Part shown: positions 1-8,139 of the stretch, in pieces
Layout: each line of letters starts with the position of its first letter
Numbering within the stretch: position 1 is the stretch's first letter
Origin: a virus
Direction: 5' to 3' (one strand)
IMG/VR virus record: IMGVR_UViG_3300045935_000034
Coordinates: 1 to 59,478 of that record
DNA: 59,478 nucleotides
The notes under the pieces: generated by a model
Databases searched by the model: none
Seen by the model: only the letters and a program-made list of their open reading frames with translations
Told to the model about the DNA's origin: nothing
Position numbers and translations under genes: made by a program

Positions 1-197
1 TCGCCTCTTTCACGTCCGTGGTGCTCAGCCCGGCTGATCCCAGGCTGGGCGCCACGCTCGTCACCCGGCCGGGGGTAGGGGCGGTCGGATCGTCAGGACT
101 GAGGCCGCAAAAGACCGCAGCGTTAGTGACGATGGCACCCTGACAAATCATTTGCGTTGCTAACGACGTTTAACGCTGGTCGACAGGAGGCCAGAAC
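1..197. other. Left-end non-coding leader
   Basis: No convincing gene is visible. The segment is GC-rich at first and becomes more AT-rich after about 140. An inverted repeat (CAGCGTTA at 118-125, TAACGCTG at 171-178) precedes a strong Shine-Dalgarno (AGGAGG, 185-190) serving the ParB-like gene. If the window edges are the physical phage ends, packaging (cos) signals would lie here and in the last bases of the window; no overhang can be proven from one linear sequence. Confidence 0.5.
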
Positions 198-692
198 ATG
201 ACGGTGACCTCGCAGTCCTACGACGCGAAGGCTGATATTTCAGAGCTGGTCGAGCACCCGCGCAACCCGCGCCGGGGAGTCGACGCCGTGGTGTCACGCT
301 CGATCACCGCGAACGGGTTCTATGGTGCGATCATCGCGCACAGCGCGACCGGCTACGTCCTCGCGGGACACACCCGCCGTCGCGCTCTGCTCGCGCAGGG
401 CACGACCATCGCCCCGGTGCTGTGGGTCGAGTGCGACGACCGCACCGCGACGCGCATCCTGCTCGCCGACAACAAAACCGCAGAGCTGGCCGAGTGGGAT
501 AACGACATGCTCGCCGAGATGCTGCGCGACATGGGCGAGACTGAGTACCTCGGCGCGGGCTTCACGACCTACGACCTCGAAGCGCTCGCGCGTCAGCTCG
601 ACGAGTTCGAGCCGGAGCTGACCGACGAGCGCGCCGACGTCGCGAAGAAGGAGATCACGTGCCCCGCGTGCAGTCACGTGTGGACGGTCTGA
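198..692 (+). CDS. ParB-like N-terminal (sulfiredoxin-fold) domain protein
   Basis: 164 aa. A ParB N-terminal-type domain occupies about residues 12-100, with the HPRNPRR segment near 20-26 and the diagnostic GHTRRRA box at 57-63. The tail ends in CPACSHVW, half of a zinc-ribbon-like motif. True ParB proteins carry a central HTH for parS binding; none is evident here, so plasmid-type partitioning is not supported. In phages these short proteins commonly sit beside DNA-modification genes, and the next gene, 1 bp downstream, is Mom-like, so an accessory role in DNA modification is the best inference. The start is set by AGGAGG 7 bp upstream. Confidence 0.8.
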   Translation: MTVTSQSYDAKADISELVEHPRNPRRGVDAVVSRSITANGFYGAIIAHSATGYVLAGHTRRRALLAQGTTIAPVLWVECDDRTATRILLADNKTAELAEWDNDMLAEMLRDMGETEYLGAGFTTYDLEALARQLDEFEPELTDERADVAKKEITCPACSHVWTV

Positions 693-693
693 C

Positions 694-1401
694 ATGAACA
701 TCACCATCGCGCCGTGTTCGTACGCGACAGCGAACAAGGCAGTCCAGCGCTGGCACTATTCGCGGCTCATGCCGCGCGGATTCAAGGTGATCTACGCCGC
801 ATTCGAGGATGCCCGGTTTGTCGGCGTGTTCGTGTTCGGCGTCGGTGTCGGCAAAGGCACGCCGGTCAGCCACGTCGAAGTCCGCGACGCGCTCGAACTC
901 CAGCGCATCGCGTTCACCGACCACGCCGCGCCGATCTCTCAGCACATGGCCGCAGCCGTCCGCAGACTGCGCGCACATCACAGCCTGCGCCTGCTCGTCT
1001 CCTACGCCGACCCGTTCCACGGACACCACGGCGGGATCTACCAGGCGGCAGGCTGGACCTACGTCGGCACGTCCGGGCCGTCGAACATGTACCGCGCGCC
1101 CAACGGTGAACTGAAACACTCCCGCGTCGTCACGCCGACCGGCTATAACCGCCAGTTCGGCTCGATAAAACGCGCATGGAAGTCCGACGTCTTCACGAAA
1201 GTGATCATGCCGGGCAAGCATCTCTACATACTCGGGCTCGACCGGCCGACGCGACGCGCAGTGAGCGCGCTCGCCAGGCCGTATCCGCCCGCTCGCGTGC
1301 TAGGTCTCGACGGTGAGACGGCTGGGTTCCGCCCGGCAGGTGTCGGTTCGACTCCGGCAGCGCGCTCAGAACACGACCCGGTCGCCGCGGAAGCGTCCTA
1401 G
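694..1401 (+). CDS. Mom-like adenine-modification protein (GNAT-type fold)
   Basis: 235 aa as an open frame. The core resembles the Mom family, which in phage Mu converts adenine to a methylcarbamoyl derivative and blocks host restriction: an N-terminal AVQRWHYSR segment, LELQRIAF in mid-protein, and LLVSYADPFHGHHGGIYQAA followed by GWTYVGTS and a KHSR segment. The expected role is modification of virion DNA against restriction. The recognisable fold ends near residue 200 (HLYILGLDRP); the remaining residues are encoded by DNA that also folds as a tRNA (1295-1366), so the tail may be read-through rather than a domain. It lies 1 bp after the ParB-like gene, implying joint expression. Confidence 0.75.
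   Translation: MNITIAPCSYATANKAVQRWHYSRLMPRGFKVIYAAFEDARFVGVFVFGVGVGKGTPVSHVEVRDALELQRIAFTDHAAPISQHMAAAVRRLRAHHSLRLLVSYADPFHGHHGGIYQAAGWTYVGTSGPSNMYRAPNGELKHSRVVTPTGYNRQFGSIKRAWKSDVFTKVIMPGKHLYILGLDRPTRRAVSALARPYPPARVLGLDGETAGFRPAGVGSTPAARSEHDPVAAEAS
1295..1366 (+). tRNA. tRNA-Gly(TCC) or tRNA-like structure inside the 3' end of the mom-like gene
   Basis: Hand-folded cloverleaf with every stem paired. Acceptor GCGTGCT (1295-1301) pairs with AGCGCGC (1359-1365) using one G-T wobble. D-stem GTCT/AGAC (1304-1307, 1316-1319) has an 8-nt loop containing GG. Anticodon stem GCTGG/CCGGC (1321-1325, 1333-1337) holds the 7-nt loop GTTCCGC, anticodon TCC. T-stem GTCGG/CCGGC holds a canonical TTCGACT loop. 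No CCA is encoded. Positions 8 and 14, normally T and A, are A and C, which would weaken the standard core; it could be a degenerate tRNA or a tRNA mimic. It lies wholly inside the mom-like reading frame. Confidence 0.6.
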
Positions 1402-1557
1402 ACTCGAACGCCCGGGTTGCGCTCAGCCAGCCGTCGACGCCCTACGTCGTGCGCTGCTGGCGCTCACAGCGCCCTGGGACGCCGGAGAGGGCCAGGGCAC
1501 ACGTGCACGCACTGGCCCTCTCCATGGCCACGCACGCGCGAGATAAGCTCCCCGCTC

Positions 1558-1737
1558 ATGAGCGACGAGACAGCCCGCACGTGCGCCAAGTGTGGCGAGC
1601 CGCTGACCGCCGACGCGCGAGCCGCAGCGATCCTGTGCGCGTCGTGCGTCGAGCGACTGGGCGCCCCGTACTGGGACACTCGCGACGTCGAGCCGGACGG
1701 CAACGGCAGCGCGCGCGTCGTCGCCAGCGCACAGTAA
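1558..1737 (+). CDS. Small zinc-ribbon protein
   Basis: 59 aa starting at an ATG, MSDETARTCAKCGEPL. Two CxxC pairs (CAKC near residues 9-12, CASC near 31-34) form a small treble-clef or zinc-ribbon module; the rest is acidic and probably disordered. The reading frame is open upstream to 1417, but that part overlaps the end of the mom-like gene and has no ribosome site. No specific function can be assigned. Confidence 0.6.
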   Translation: MSDETARTCAKCGEPLTADARAAAILCASCVERLGAPYWDTRDVEPDGNGSARVVASAQ

Positions 1738-1743
1738 CCAGAC

Positions 1744-1775
1744 GCCAGCGCTACGTCACTGGCCGGCACAGGGCC
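1744..1775 (+). repeat. 32-bp dispersed repeat, type 1, copy 1
   Basis: Begins GCCAGCGCTACGTCACTGG and ends CCGGCACAGGGCC. It differs from the copy at 2538-2569 at one position (C against G in CGTCACT). It contains an inverted GCCAG/CTGGC pair and the recurrent core TGGCCGGCAC. The two copies are direct repeats on either side of the leftward H1-like gene and its terminator. Confidence 0.85.
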
Positions 1776-1924
1776 GACCGGGCAGGCGCCGCGCGAGCAC
1801 CGGGCCACCCGCCCGGCTGGGAGCGCCATGGGCGGCTTCGCCCTACTGCGCTCGTGCACGCGTATCGCCTCGCGGCGACCTCGCCCGGGTCGACGTCCCA
1901 CCCGCCGCAGAACGACCGCACAAA

Positions 1925-1957
1925 AAAAGGCTGAGCGCGTATCGCGCTCAGCCTTTT
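1925..1957. terminator. Bidirectional intrinsic terminator
   Basis: Perfect 15-bp stem AAAAGGCTGAGCGCG (1925-1939) and CGCGCTCAGCCTTTT (1943-1957) around a TAT loop, with A/T tracts on both outer sides. It ends rightward transcription from the mom-like region and leftward transcription of the H1-like gene that stops at 1973. Confidence 0.9.
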
Positions 1958-1972
1958 CGTGTCGGTCTAGCT

Positions 1973-2377
1973 TCAGGCGTTGGCCTGCGCGTCCTCGGCG
2001 TAGAAGTCGCGGATGCCCTGAAGGCGCGAAAGGCGCTCGTTCATCGTGTCGACAAGCACGGTGTCACCCCGGCGGCTCGCACGCCACCTGCGGTCACGCG
2101 TGATCTTGATCAGCTTCGCGCACTCGATGGCGTCGGCGGGCACGTCGTCGCTGTCGGTCGACAGTTTCGCGACGGGCTTCGGCGCGGCCTTCGTCGACTT
2201 GCTCGACTTCGCAGCGGGCTTCGCAGCGGGCTTGGCGGGCGTAGCTTTCGCGGCGGGCTTCGCGGCGGGCTTGCTCGGCTTCGCTGCGGCCTTCGGCGCT
2301 GCGGTCGGCGCTGACTTCGCGTCGCGGCGTGCAGCGGCCCGAGCGGCTTTTTCAGTCTCGGTCAGGCGAACAGTCAT
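1973..2377 (-). CDS. Histone-H1-like lysine/alanine/proline-rich DNA-binding protein
   Basis: 134 aa. Residues about 20-75 are low-complexity AAKP/KPAAKPAAK repeats, like bacterial H1-type and Lsr2/HupB tail sequences that bind DNA through charge. A more ordered C-terminal part (about 85-134, IECAKLIKITRDRRWRASRR) may form helices. Likely a nucleoid or DNA-condensing protein. It is the only leftward gene in the left 30 kb, has an AGGGAG ribosome site, a possible promoter (TTGCGA-18 bp-TAGCTT on the minus strand near 2450-2480), its own terminator, and near-identical 32-bp repeats on both sides: the features of a moron cassette. Confidence 0.7.
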   Translation of the reverse strand: MTVRLTETEKAARAAARRDAKSAPTAAPKAAAKPSKPAAKPAAKATPAKPAAKPAAKSSKSTKAAPKPVAKLSTDSDDVPADAIECAKLIKITRDRRWRASRRGDTVLVDTMNERLSRLQGIRDFYAEDAQANA

Positions 2378-2537
2378 GGCGTGCTCCCTAGCTCGGCGTC
2401 ACTCGTCGCGCCCTACGCGACTCGCTGACGCTGTCTCTCTCGTGCTTCTCCAAGCTACGGCCGCACTCCGGGCCCTCGCAACTCTCTATCCACAATGGAC
2501 TCGGTGTCCCCGGATACACAGGCGCAGAGTCACGACC

Positions 2538-2569
2538 GCCAGCGCTACGTGACTGGCCGGCACAGGGCC
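2538..2569 (+). repeat. 32-bp dispersed repeat, type 1, copy 2
   Basis: 31 of 32 bases match the copy at 1744-1775, in the same orientation. It lies in the non-coding gap before the small terminase gene. The other part of this gap (2378-2537 and 2570-2624) holds the probable promoter of the H1-like gene and an AT-rich TATATATA stretch just before the terminase ribosome site. Confidence 0.85.
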
Positions 2570-2624
2570 TACGTTCCGCGGCGAGCCGTGAACTTCCGCT
2601 ATATATAAGAGAAACAGGTGTGAT

Positions 2625-3095
2625 ATGGCCAAGCCAGGAGTGAGGCCGATGCCGACGCCTCTTCGGCTACTCACCGGAGATCAGCACAAGAACAGGTACA
2701 ACACCGACGAGCCAGCTCCCCGCGCGAGCGGTCCAGCGCTGCCCGCAGAGATCGGCGACGAGGTCGCCGAGGTATGGCATCGCGTCGTGGGCGAGCTGAC
2801 CGCAATGGGGATCGCTTACGCTGCTGACGCCGACGCACTGCGGTGCTTCTGTGAAGCCGTCGTCGTGCACCGCAAGGCGTCGTTCTTGCTCGCGCGCAGT
2901 CCCGTGCTCGTCAAGGGCACGCTCGGCGGCATGGTCCGCAACCCCGCGATTCAGGTCCAGCGCGACGCGGCGACGACAATCCGCCAGTTCGCTGCTGAGT
3001 TCGGGCTGACGCCATCTTCGCGCAGCACCATTCACGCGCAGGAGACCGGCACGAGCGAAGCCGACAACCCCTTCACCGGAACCGGCACGGGCTGA
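2625..3095 (+). CDS. Terminase small subunit (P27-like)
   Basis: 156 aa. The segment VAEVWHRVVGELTAMGI with AADADALRCFCEAVV, then a conserved hydrophobic/polar segment and NPAIQVQRDAATTIRQFAAEFGLTPSSR, fits P27-type small terminases. The C-terminal FGLTPSSR box is especially typical. It recognises phage DNA and loads the large subunit. The ATG has AGGTG 5 bp upstream. It is the first gene of the rightward virion operon, 28 bp before the large terminase. Confidence 0.85.
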   Translation: MAKPGVRPMPTPLRLLTGDQHKNRYNTDEPAPRASGPALPAEIGDEVAEVWHRVVGELTAMGIAYAADADALRCFCEAVVVHRKASFLLARSPVLVKGTLGGMVRNPAIQVQRDAATTIRQFAAEFGLTPSSRSTIHAQETGTSEADNPFTGTGTG

Positions 3096-3123
3096 GTGAC
3101 GCGACAGGGCGGGAGTCACGCCC

Positions 3124-4866
3124 ATGGCACGAACCGTTAAGCCACAGGACATCCCGAAAGTCGTTCCGCCGAGCGCGGCTGAGCTGGAGCGGCTACACCT
3201 CTCGCCCGAAGTCGGCTGGTATCTCGTGTCGCGGGGTATCGCGTTGCCGGACTGCCCGCCCAAGATCAAAACCCCTGAGGGCGGGCAGCTCGCCGGGGCC
3301 CGGTTCGACGCCGCGCGTGTCGACAGAGTGCTCAGCGTGTTCGCTCGACTGCGGCACACACAGGGCAAGTGGGCGGGCGAGCCGTTCATACCCGACTCGT
3401 GGCAGGTCGCCTACATCCTCGCGCCCGTGTTCGGCTGGGTGGCGCGCAACGATGACGGTATCTGGGCTCGTGTCACACGCCGCGTGTACATCGACATCCC
3501 GCGTAAGAACGGCAAGACGTCGCTCGCCGGTGGCATCGCGACATACCTCACGACCGCCGATGGTGAGGCCGGGGCGCAGGTCTACGCCGTGGCGAGTAGC
3601 AAAGATCAGGCCCGGTTTTGCTTCGATCCGGTGAAGAAAATCGCCGAGTCGTCGCCCGCATTGACGCCCTATGTCAAGACTTTGCAGTCACGGATCATCC
3701 ATCAGCCGTCCGGATCGTACTTCGCTGTCGTCTCGCGCGTCGCAGATGTCTTGCACGGGGCCAATATCTCCGGTGCGATCATCGATGAACTGCACATCCA
3801 CAAGACTCCCGACCTGGTCGAGGCAGTCGAGACCGGTACCGGCTCGCGCACTCAGCCGCTGATTCTGATCATCACGACTGCCGACGACGGTCGTCAGGCG
3901 ACGATCTACGCGCGGCGGCGGCACTACGTCGAGCAGCTCGCGCGTGGCGCGCTCACCGACCCCACGATGTACGGGGTGGTGTGGGCGGCAGACAAGGACG
4001 CCGACGCGTTCGTCGAGTCGACCTGGCGCGCTGCTAACCCGGGGTTCGGTATCTCGCCGTCCGCCGCGTATCTCGCGAGCGCGGCGAACGAGGCCAAGAA
4101 CTCACCGGCCGATCTGGCGAAGTTCCTGCGACTGCACTTGGGTTTGCGGACCAAGCAAGAGACGCGGTATCTCGACCTTGAGGTGTGGGACCGCAACGCA
4201 TCGATGGTCAATGAACAGAAGCTCGTCGGGCGCCACTGCTATGGCGGGCTCGACCTCGCCTCGTCGAGCGACCTCTGTGCACTCGCGTACGCCTTCCCCG
4301 ACGGGCTCGGCGGGCACGATCTCTTGTGGCGAATGTGGGCCCCTGAGGGCGCGCTCAGGAAGCTCGACGAGCGCACAGCGGGAGAGTCGCGTGTGTGGGT
4401 GGCGCGTGGCCTGCTGATCGTCACGCCCGGCGACGTCACCGATTACGACTACATCCGTTCACAGATAAATCTCGACGCCGAAAAGTTCGGCATTCGCGAA
4501 ATTGCTTACGACCCGTGGAACGCGTCGCAGCTCGTGACAGACCTCGGCAACGACGGTATATCGATGGTCACGATGCGCCAGGGATTCGCGTCGATGTCCG
4601 GCCCGACAAAAGAGTTTCAGCGGCTCATGCTCGAAGGCACGTCCGAGGTACCGCGGCTTCGGCATGGCGGTAACCCCGCCGTGCGCTGGCAGGTCGACAA
4701 CCTCGCGGTTGAAATGGACGCTGCGGGCAACGTGAAGCCCAGTAAGAAAAACAGCGGAGACAAGATTGACGCGATTGTCGCCGCGATCATGGCGCTGTCC
4801 CGCGCCGTGCACTATGTCGAGCCGCGCAGGTCCGCGTACGCCGACAACGATCTGGAGGTCGTGTGA
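3124..4866 (+). CDS. Terminase large subunit
   Basis: 580 aa, normal for the HK97/P27-associated large terminases. The ATPase has a Walker-A-like IPRKNGKTS near residues 126-133 and Walker B GAIIDELH near 217-224. The RNaseH-fold nuclease begins with GGLDLASSSDL near 372 and ends with GDKIDAIVAA near 545, supplying acidic metal ligands. It powers packaging and cuts DNA at genome ends. The start is an ATG with GGGAG 8 bp upstream; the stop overlaps the next GTG. Confidence 0.95.
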   Translation: MARTVKPQDIPKVVPPSAAELERLHLSPEVGWYLVSRGIALPDCPPKIKTPEGGQLAGARFDAARVDRVLSVFARLRHTQGKWAGEPFIPDSWQVAYILAPVFGWVARNDDGIWARVTRRVYIDIPRKNGKTSLAGGIATYLTTADGEAGAQVYAVASSKDQARFCFDPVKKIAESSPALTPYVKTLQSRIIHQPSGSYFAVVSRVADVLHGANISGAIIDELHIHKTPDLVEAVETGTGSRTQPLILIITTADDGRQATIYARRRHYVEQLARGALTDPTMYGVVWAADKDADAFVESTWRAANPGFGISPSAAYLASAANEAKNSPADLAKFLRLHLGLRTKQETRYLDLEVWDRNASMVNEQKLVGRHCYGGLDLASSSDLCALAYAFPDGLGGHDLLWRMWAPEGALRKLDERTAGESRVWVARGLLIVTPGDVTDYDYIRSQINLDAEKFGIREIAYDPWNASQLVTDLGNDGISMVTMRQGFASMSGPTKEFQRLMLEGTSEVPRLRHGGNPAVRWQVDNLAVEMDAAGNVKPSKKNSGDKIDAIVAAIMALSRAVHYVEPRRSAYADNDLEVV

Positions 4867-5147
4867 TCCTCGCAATCCTGATCGTGGTCGCATCTGTGGC
4901 GATTCTCGCGACGGGATACCTGATCGCAGAGCGACTGCTCGACGCGAGCACTGTCGTGCGCCGTCGAGTGGTTGTGAACCTCTCTGACGGGCGCGCATTC
5001 TCCGGCGTGCTGACCGCGCGCCGCCGCAGGCTGCTCGTGCTGCGCAACGCCGAGCTACTGGAAAAGGGACTGTCGCCCGTCGCTATCGATGGAGTCGTCG
5101 TGATCGAGCGTGACCGAGTCGAGTTCGTCCAGGCAGCGGGAGGCTGA
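4863..5147 (+). CDS. Small single-pass membrane protein between terminase and portal
   Basis: 94 aa from a GTG overlapping the terminase stop (GTGTGA). One N-terminal transmembrane helix (residues 1-22, MILAILIVVASVAILATGYL) is followed by a basic segment and a small beta-rich domain (VVVNLSDGRAFSGVLTARRR) reminiscent of an Sm-like or SH3-like barrel. Small proteins in this position are common in actinophages; function unknown. Tight coupling suggests co-translation with terminase and portal. Confidence 0.7.
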   Translation: MILAILIVVASVAILATGYLIAERLLDASTVVRRRVVVNLSDGRAFSGVLTARRRRLLVLRNAELLEKGLSPVAIDGVVVIERDRVEFVQAAGG

Positions 5148-5149
5148 CA

Positions 5150-7075
5150 ATGTCGTTCGTCATCTCCCAGGGGCAGATGTCCAAAGTGGAACGGACCCTG
5201 TTCCCGCACGCGCCGATGGTGCGGCTCGACGACAATCTCGTCGAAGACTACGCGCAGATATGGCGCAGTCAGCCCAACGTCCGCACCGTGGTCGACTTCC
5301 TCGCGCGCAACATCGCGCAGTTGCCCATCCAGGTGTTCCGCCGCGTGTCCGACACGGACCGTGAACGGCTCAACGATCACCCGCTCGCGCAGCTTCTCAA
5401 GCGCCCCAACTACTTCACGACCCACTACCGCGCGATTGACAGCCTGATTCACGATATGGGCATCTATGACAATGCGTTCTGGGTCAAGGTCAGGCCTGAC
5501 AGTGGCGGGCAAATGACCGGGCTCGTGCGTGTCGACCCGCGCATGGTGACCCCGATCGGCACGACCTTTATCACGAGCACCGACTACATGATTCAGGGCA
5601 ACGGCGGATATCTCACGGTGCCCGCCGATCAGATGGTGCACTTCCGGGGCTATAACCCCGACAACATGCGTTGGGGCTGCTCGCCTATCGAGACGCTGCG
5701 CCGCGTGCTGATCGAAGAGTTCCAGGCTGGGGTGTACCGCGAGCAGTTGTGGCGCAACAGCGCCCGCATGTCCGGCTATCTCTCGCGACCGACTGACGCG
5801 CCGATGTGGGGCAAGGACGACCGGGGCCGGTTCCGTGAGCAGTGGCAAGCCCAGTACGCGGGCTCAGACGGCACGCACGCGGGAGGCACGCCGATTCTCG
5901 AAGACGGCATGTCATTCACGCAGGCCGCCGTCACACCCGAGCAGGCGCAGTACCTTGAGAATCGCAAGCTCACCCGCGAGGAAGTCGCTGCGGCATACCA
6001 CATCCCGCTCCCGATGGTCGGCATCCTCGATCATGCGACGTACTCGAACATGAACCAGGCCCACGCCCAGCTCTATCAGGACACGCTCGGCCCTTGGTTT
6101 CAGCAGCTCTCTGAGGACATCGAACTCCAGTTGCTACCGGAGTTCGACGACAACGACGGCGTGTACGTCGAGTTCAACATTGCTGCGAAGCTCGCGGGCT
6201 CGTTCGAGGAGCAGGCCGCAGTTCTACAATCTGCTGTCGGCGCGCCGTACATGCTGCGCAACGAGGCACGTGCGCGACTCAACCTGCCAGAGCTCGACGG
6301 CGGCAATGAACTCGTCACGCCGCTCAATGTCCTGATCGGCGGACAGGCTAGCCCAACCGACAGCGCCCCGCCGGCAAACCCGCTCTCCGCACCGAAACAT
6401 GTTGTGCCCCTTCATAAAGCGCGCGCGTCGGTCGCCGACGTCGACAAGATCAAGGCGTTGATGGCTGCGTTTTTCGCGCGTCAGCACAAGGCCATCTCGT
6501 CCGCGGTGGGTGCAACGCCGGACCCGTCGATCGGCGATGTGTTCGACGACGAACGCTGGGACAACGAACTGACCGGGGACCTGTTCAAGACAGCGGTTCC
6601 CGTCGCGTCGGGCATCGGCCGGGCCGTGCTGGAACTGCTCGGGCTCGACACAGTGTATGACGCGGTGCGCACACATTCCTACCTGCACACGTTCGCCGAG
6701 CTTGCTGCTACCGGGATCAACGACACCACGAAAGCGGACGTCACCGAGAAGCTCACTGCCGACGAGCCGTTGGTAGCGCTACAGGAATTGTTCGACGGCT
6801 ACCAGGGCGGACGTGCCGATCAGATCGGCGAGACGCAGGGCACTGCACTGTCAGGTTTCGGCAGTGAGGAAGCCGTGAAGCAGACCGGCATGGACGGCAG
6901 CAAGACGTGGCAAGTCACGTCGAAAAACCCGCGTGCGTCACATGCCGCGATGGACGGCGAAACCGTTGGGGTGGAAGAGGAATTCTCGAACGGTGCCAAG
7001 TGGCCGGGAGACTCCTCGCTTGATGTCGACGAGCGCGCCAACTGCTCGTGTGAGGTCGTCATGTCCGTCTCGTGA
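5150..7075 (+). CDS. Portal protein fused to a MuF-like C-terminal domain
   Basis: 641 aa. Residues about 1-400 are an HK97-type portal (RTVVDFLARNIAQLPIQVFRR, RPNYFTTHYRAIDSLIHDMG, EDGMSFTQAAVTPEQAQYLE). A linker near 400-440 leads to a second region ending SHAAMDGETV...WPGDSSLDVDERANCSCEV, typical of MuF/SPP1 gp7 minor head proteins. The portal is the dodecameric DNA gate; MuF proteins enter the capsid with the DNA. The fusion explains the length and the absence of a separate MuF gene. The GGGAGG ribosome site is close upstream. Confidence 0.9.
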   Translation: MSFVISQGQMSKVERTLFPHAPMVRLDDNLVEDYAQIWRSQPNVRTVVDFLARNIAQLPIQVFRRVSDTDRERLNDHPLAQLLKRPNYFTTHYRAIDSLIHDMGIYDNAFWVKVRPDSGGQMTGLVRVDPRMVTPIGTTFITSTDYMIQGNGGYLTVPADQMVHFRGYNPDNMRWGCSPIETLRRVLIEEFQAGVYREQLWRNSARMSGYLSRPTDAPMWGKDDRGRFREQWQAQYAGSDGTHAGGTPILEDGMSFTQAAVTPEQAQYLENRKLTREEVAAAYHIPLPMVGILDHATYSNMNQAHAQLYQDTLGPWFQQLSEDIELQLLPEFDDNDGVYVEFNIAAKLAGSFEEQAAVLQSAVGAPYMLRNEARARLNLPELDGGNELVTPLNVLIGGQASPTDSAPPANPLSAPKHVVPLHKARASVADVDKIKALMAAFFARQHKAISSAVGATPDPSIGDVFDDERWDNELTGDLFKTAVPVASGIGRAVLELLGLDTVYDAVRTHSYLHTFAELAATGINDTTKADVTEKLTADEPLVALQELFDGYQGGRADQIGETQGTALSGFGSEEAVKQTGMDGSKTWQVTSKNPRASHAAMDGETVGVEEEFSNGAKWPGDSSLDVDERANCSCEVVMSVS

Positions 7076-7166
7076 TCTTCGGCTCGACCAGACCCGCCGG
7101 TCTCAGCAATGCCCTTCCCGCGCGATCGGTGGCCGGTCCTGGTCATGCCCGAAAGGAACTTGTCGG

Positions 7167-8117
7167 ATGAAAATCAAAACGTGCGCCGCGCAGATCAAGG
7201 CCGCAGGTCCCCATGAGGGCACAGAAGACGGACAGTTTGACGCGATCGTGGCGACCTACGATTTGGACTCTGTCGGCGATATGATCATGCCCGGCGCGTT
7301 CGCCGAGACCCTCGCGGAGTGGTCAGCGTCAGGCGACCCCATCCCGGTCTACTGGTCGCACCGCATGGACGACCCTGCGATGTGCATCGGCAGCGTGCTC
7401 AACGCTCAGGAAACCGAGCAGGGCTTGAAAGTCACCGCACAGCTCGACTTGGATAACCCGACAGCCGTGCAGGTGTACAAGCTCCTCAAGGGCCGCCGGG
7501 TGACGCAATTCAGTTTCGCCTACGACGTCGAAGAAGGCGCGTACGTCGAGAAGGCAGACGAGCGTTCCTATTACGAGCTGCGGAAACTCAAGCTCTACGA
7601 AGTCGGACCGACGCCGATCGGCGCGAATCAGCACACCGAACTGATCGACGTGAAGTCTGGGCTTACCGTCGAAGTGCACAGCGCAGACCGCGCCGCAGCA
7701 GCCGCGTTCGCGAAGTCGATCCGCAGCGCGCTCGCCGAACTCCCGGATACCGCTGTGGGAAACAACTCCACTGCGCCCGACGCCAAGCCCGCCGAGCAGC
7801 CCGGCGTGGCCGGCACAGGGCCCACCCCAGATTTTCAGGCCAAGGACGGCCGGAGAAACAGCAAAGCGGATGCGTCGAGCGTGCAGACGATCCACGATGC
7901 GGCAACAAATCTCGGCGCCGAATGCGAGCCCAGTGAAGAAGAGGTCACCGAGCCCGCCGACGACACCGAGGAAGACGCAGGAAAGGCCACGCTCGACACG
8001 CACGCCACGACCGAGGAGCCCGACGGGGCCAAGGCCGATGTGCCAGCGCAGGAAAGCCCCGCCTCATTCCGTCTACGCGCAGAGCTGACCTCGTCCGAGG
8101 TCGAGTTCGTTTCGTAA
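7167..8117 (+). CDS. Prohead maturation protease (HK97 family) with acidic C-terminal extension
   Basis: 316 aa from the ATG at 7167 (AAAGGAA ribosome site); the frame is open further upstream inside the portal gene but without support. The catalytic His (VYWSHRMDD, H65) and Ser (TQFSFAYDVEEG, S116) match the spacing of HK97-type proteases, and GDMIMPGAF is conserved. Residues about 190-316 are Ala/Asp/Glu/Thr-rich and probably disordered; in related phages such tails act as scaffold. The recurrent 10-mer TGGCCGGCAC lies in this tail at 7807. Confidence 0.9.
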   Translation: MKIKTCAAQIKAAGPHEGTEDGQFDAIVATYDLDSVGDMIMPGAFAETLAEWSASGDPIPVYWSHRMDDPAMCIGSVLNAQETEQGLKVTAQLDLDNPTAVQVYKLLKGRRVTQFSFAYDVEEGAYVEKADERSYYELRKLKLYEVGPTPIGANQHTELIDVKSGLTVEVHSADRAAAAAFAKSIRSALAELPDTAVGNNSTAPDAKPAEQPGVAGTGPTPDFQAKDGRRNSKADASSVQTIHDAATNLGAECEPSEEEVTEPADDTEEDAGKATLDTHATTEEPDGAKADVPAQESPASFRLRAELTSSEVEFVS

Positions 8118-8139
8118 ACCGAAGTGGGGAAACAGAACC

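Noticed and set aside
198-692. Plasmid-type partition system with the polar 10-mer as parS.
   Set aside because: The ParB-like protein lacks a visible HTH and there is no ParA gene; the 10-mers are dispersed, not clustered.
1265-1366. A longer tRNA fold using GCGCGCT at 1265-1271 as the acceptor 5' strand.
   Set aside because: It pairs perfectly but gives a 102-nt molecule with no proper D-arm; the 1295 start gives all four arms at normal length.
4787-5848. A 353-residue minus-strand frame across the 94-aa gene and portal start.
   Set aside because: Overlaps two well-supported genes, no recognised protein features, His/Arg-rich shadow composition.
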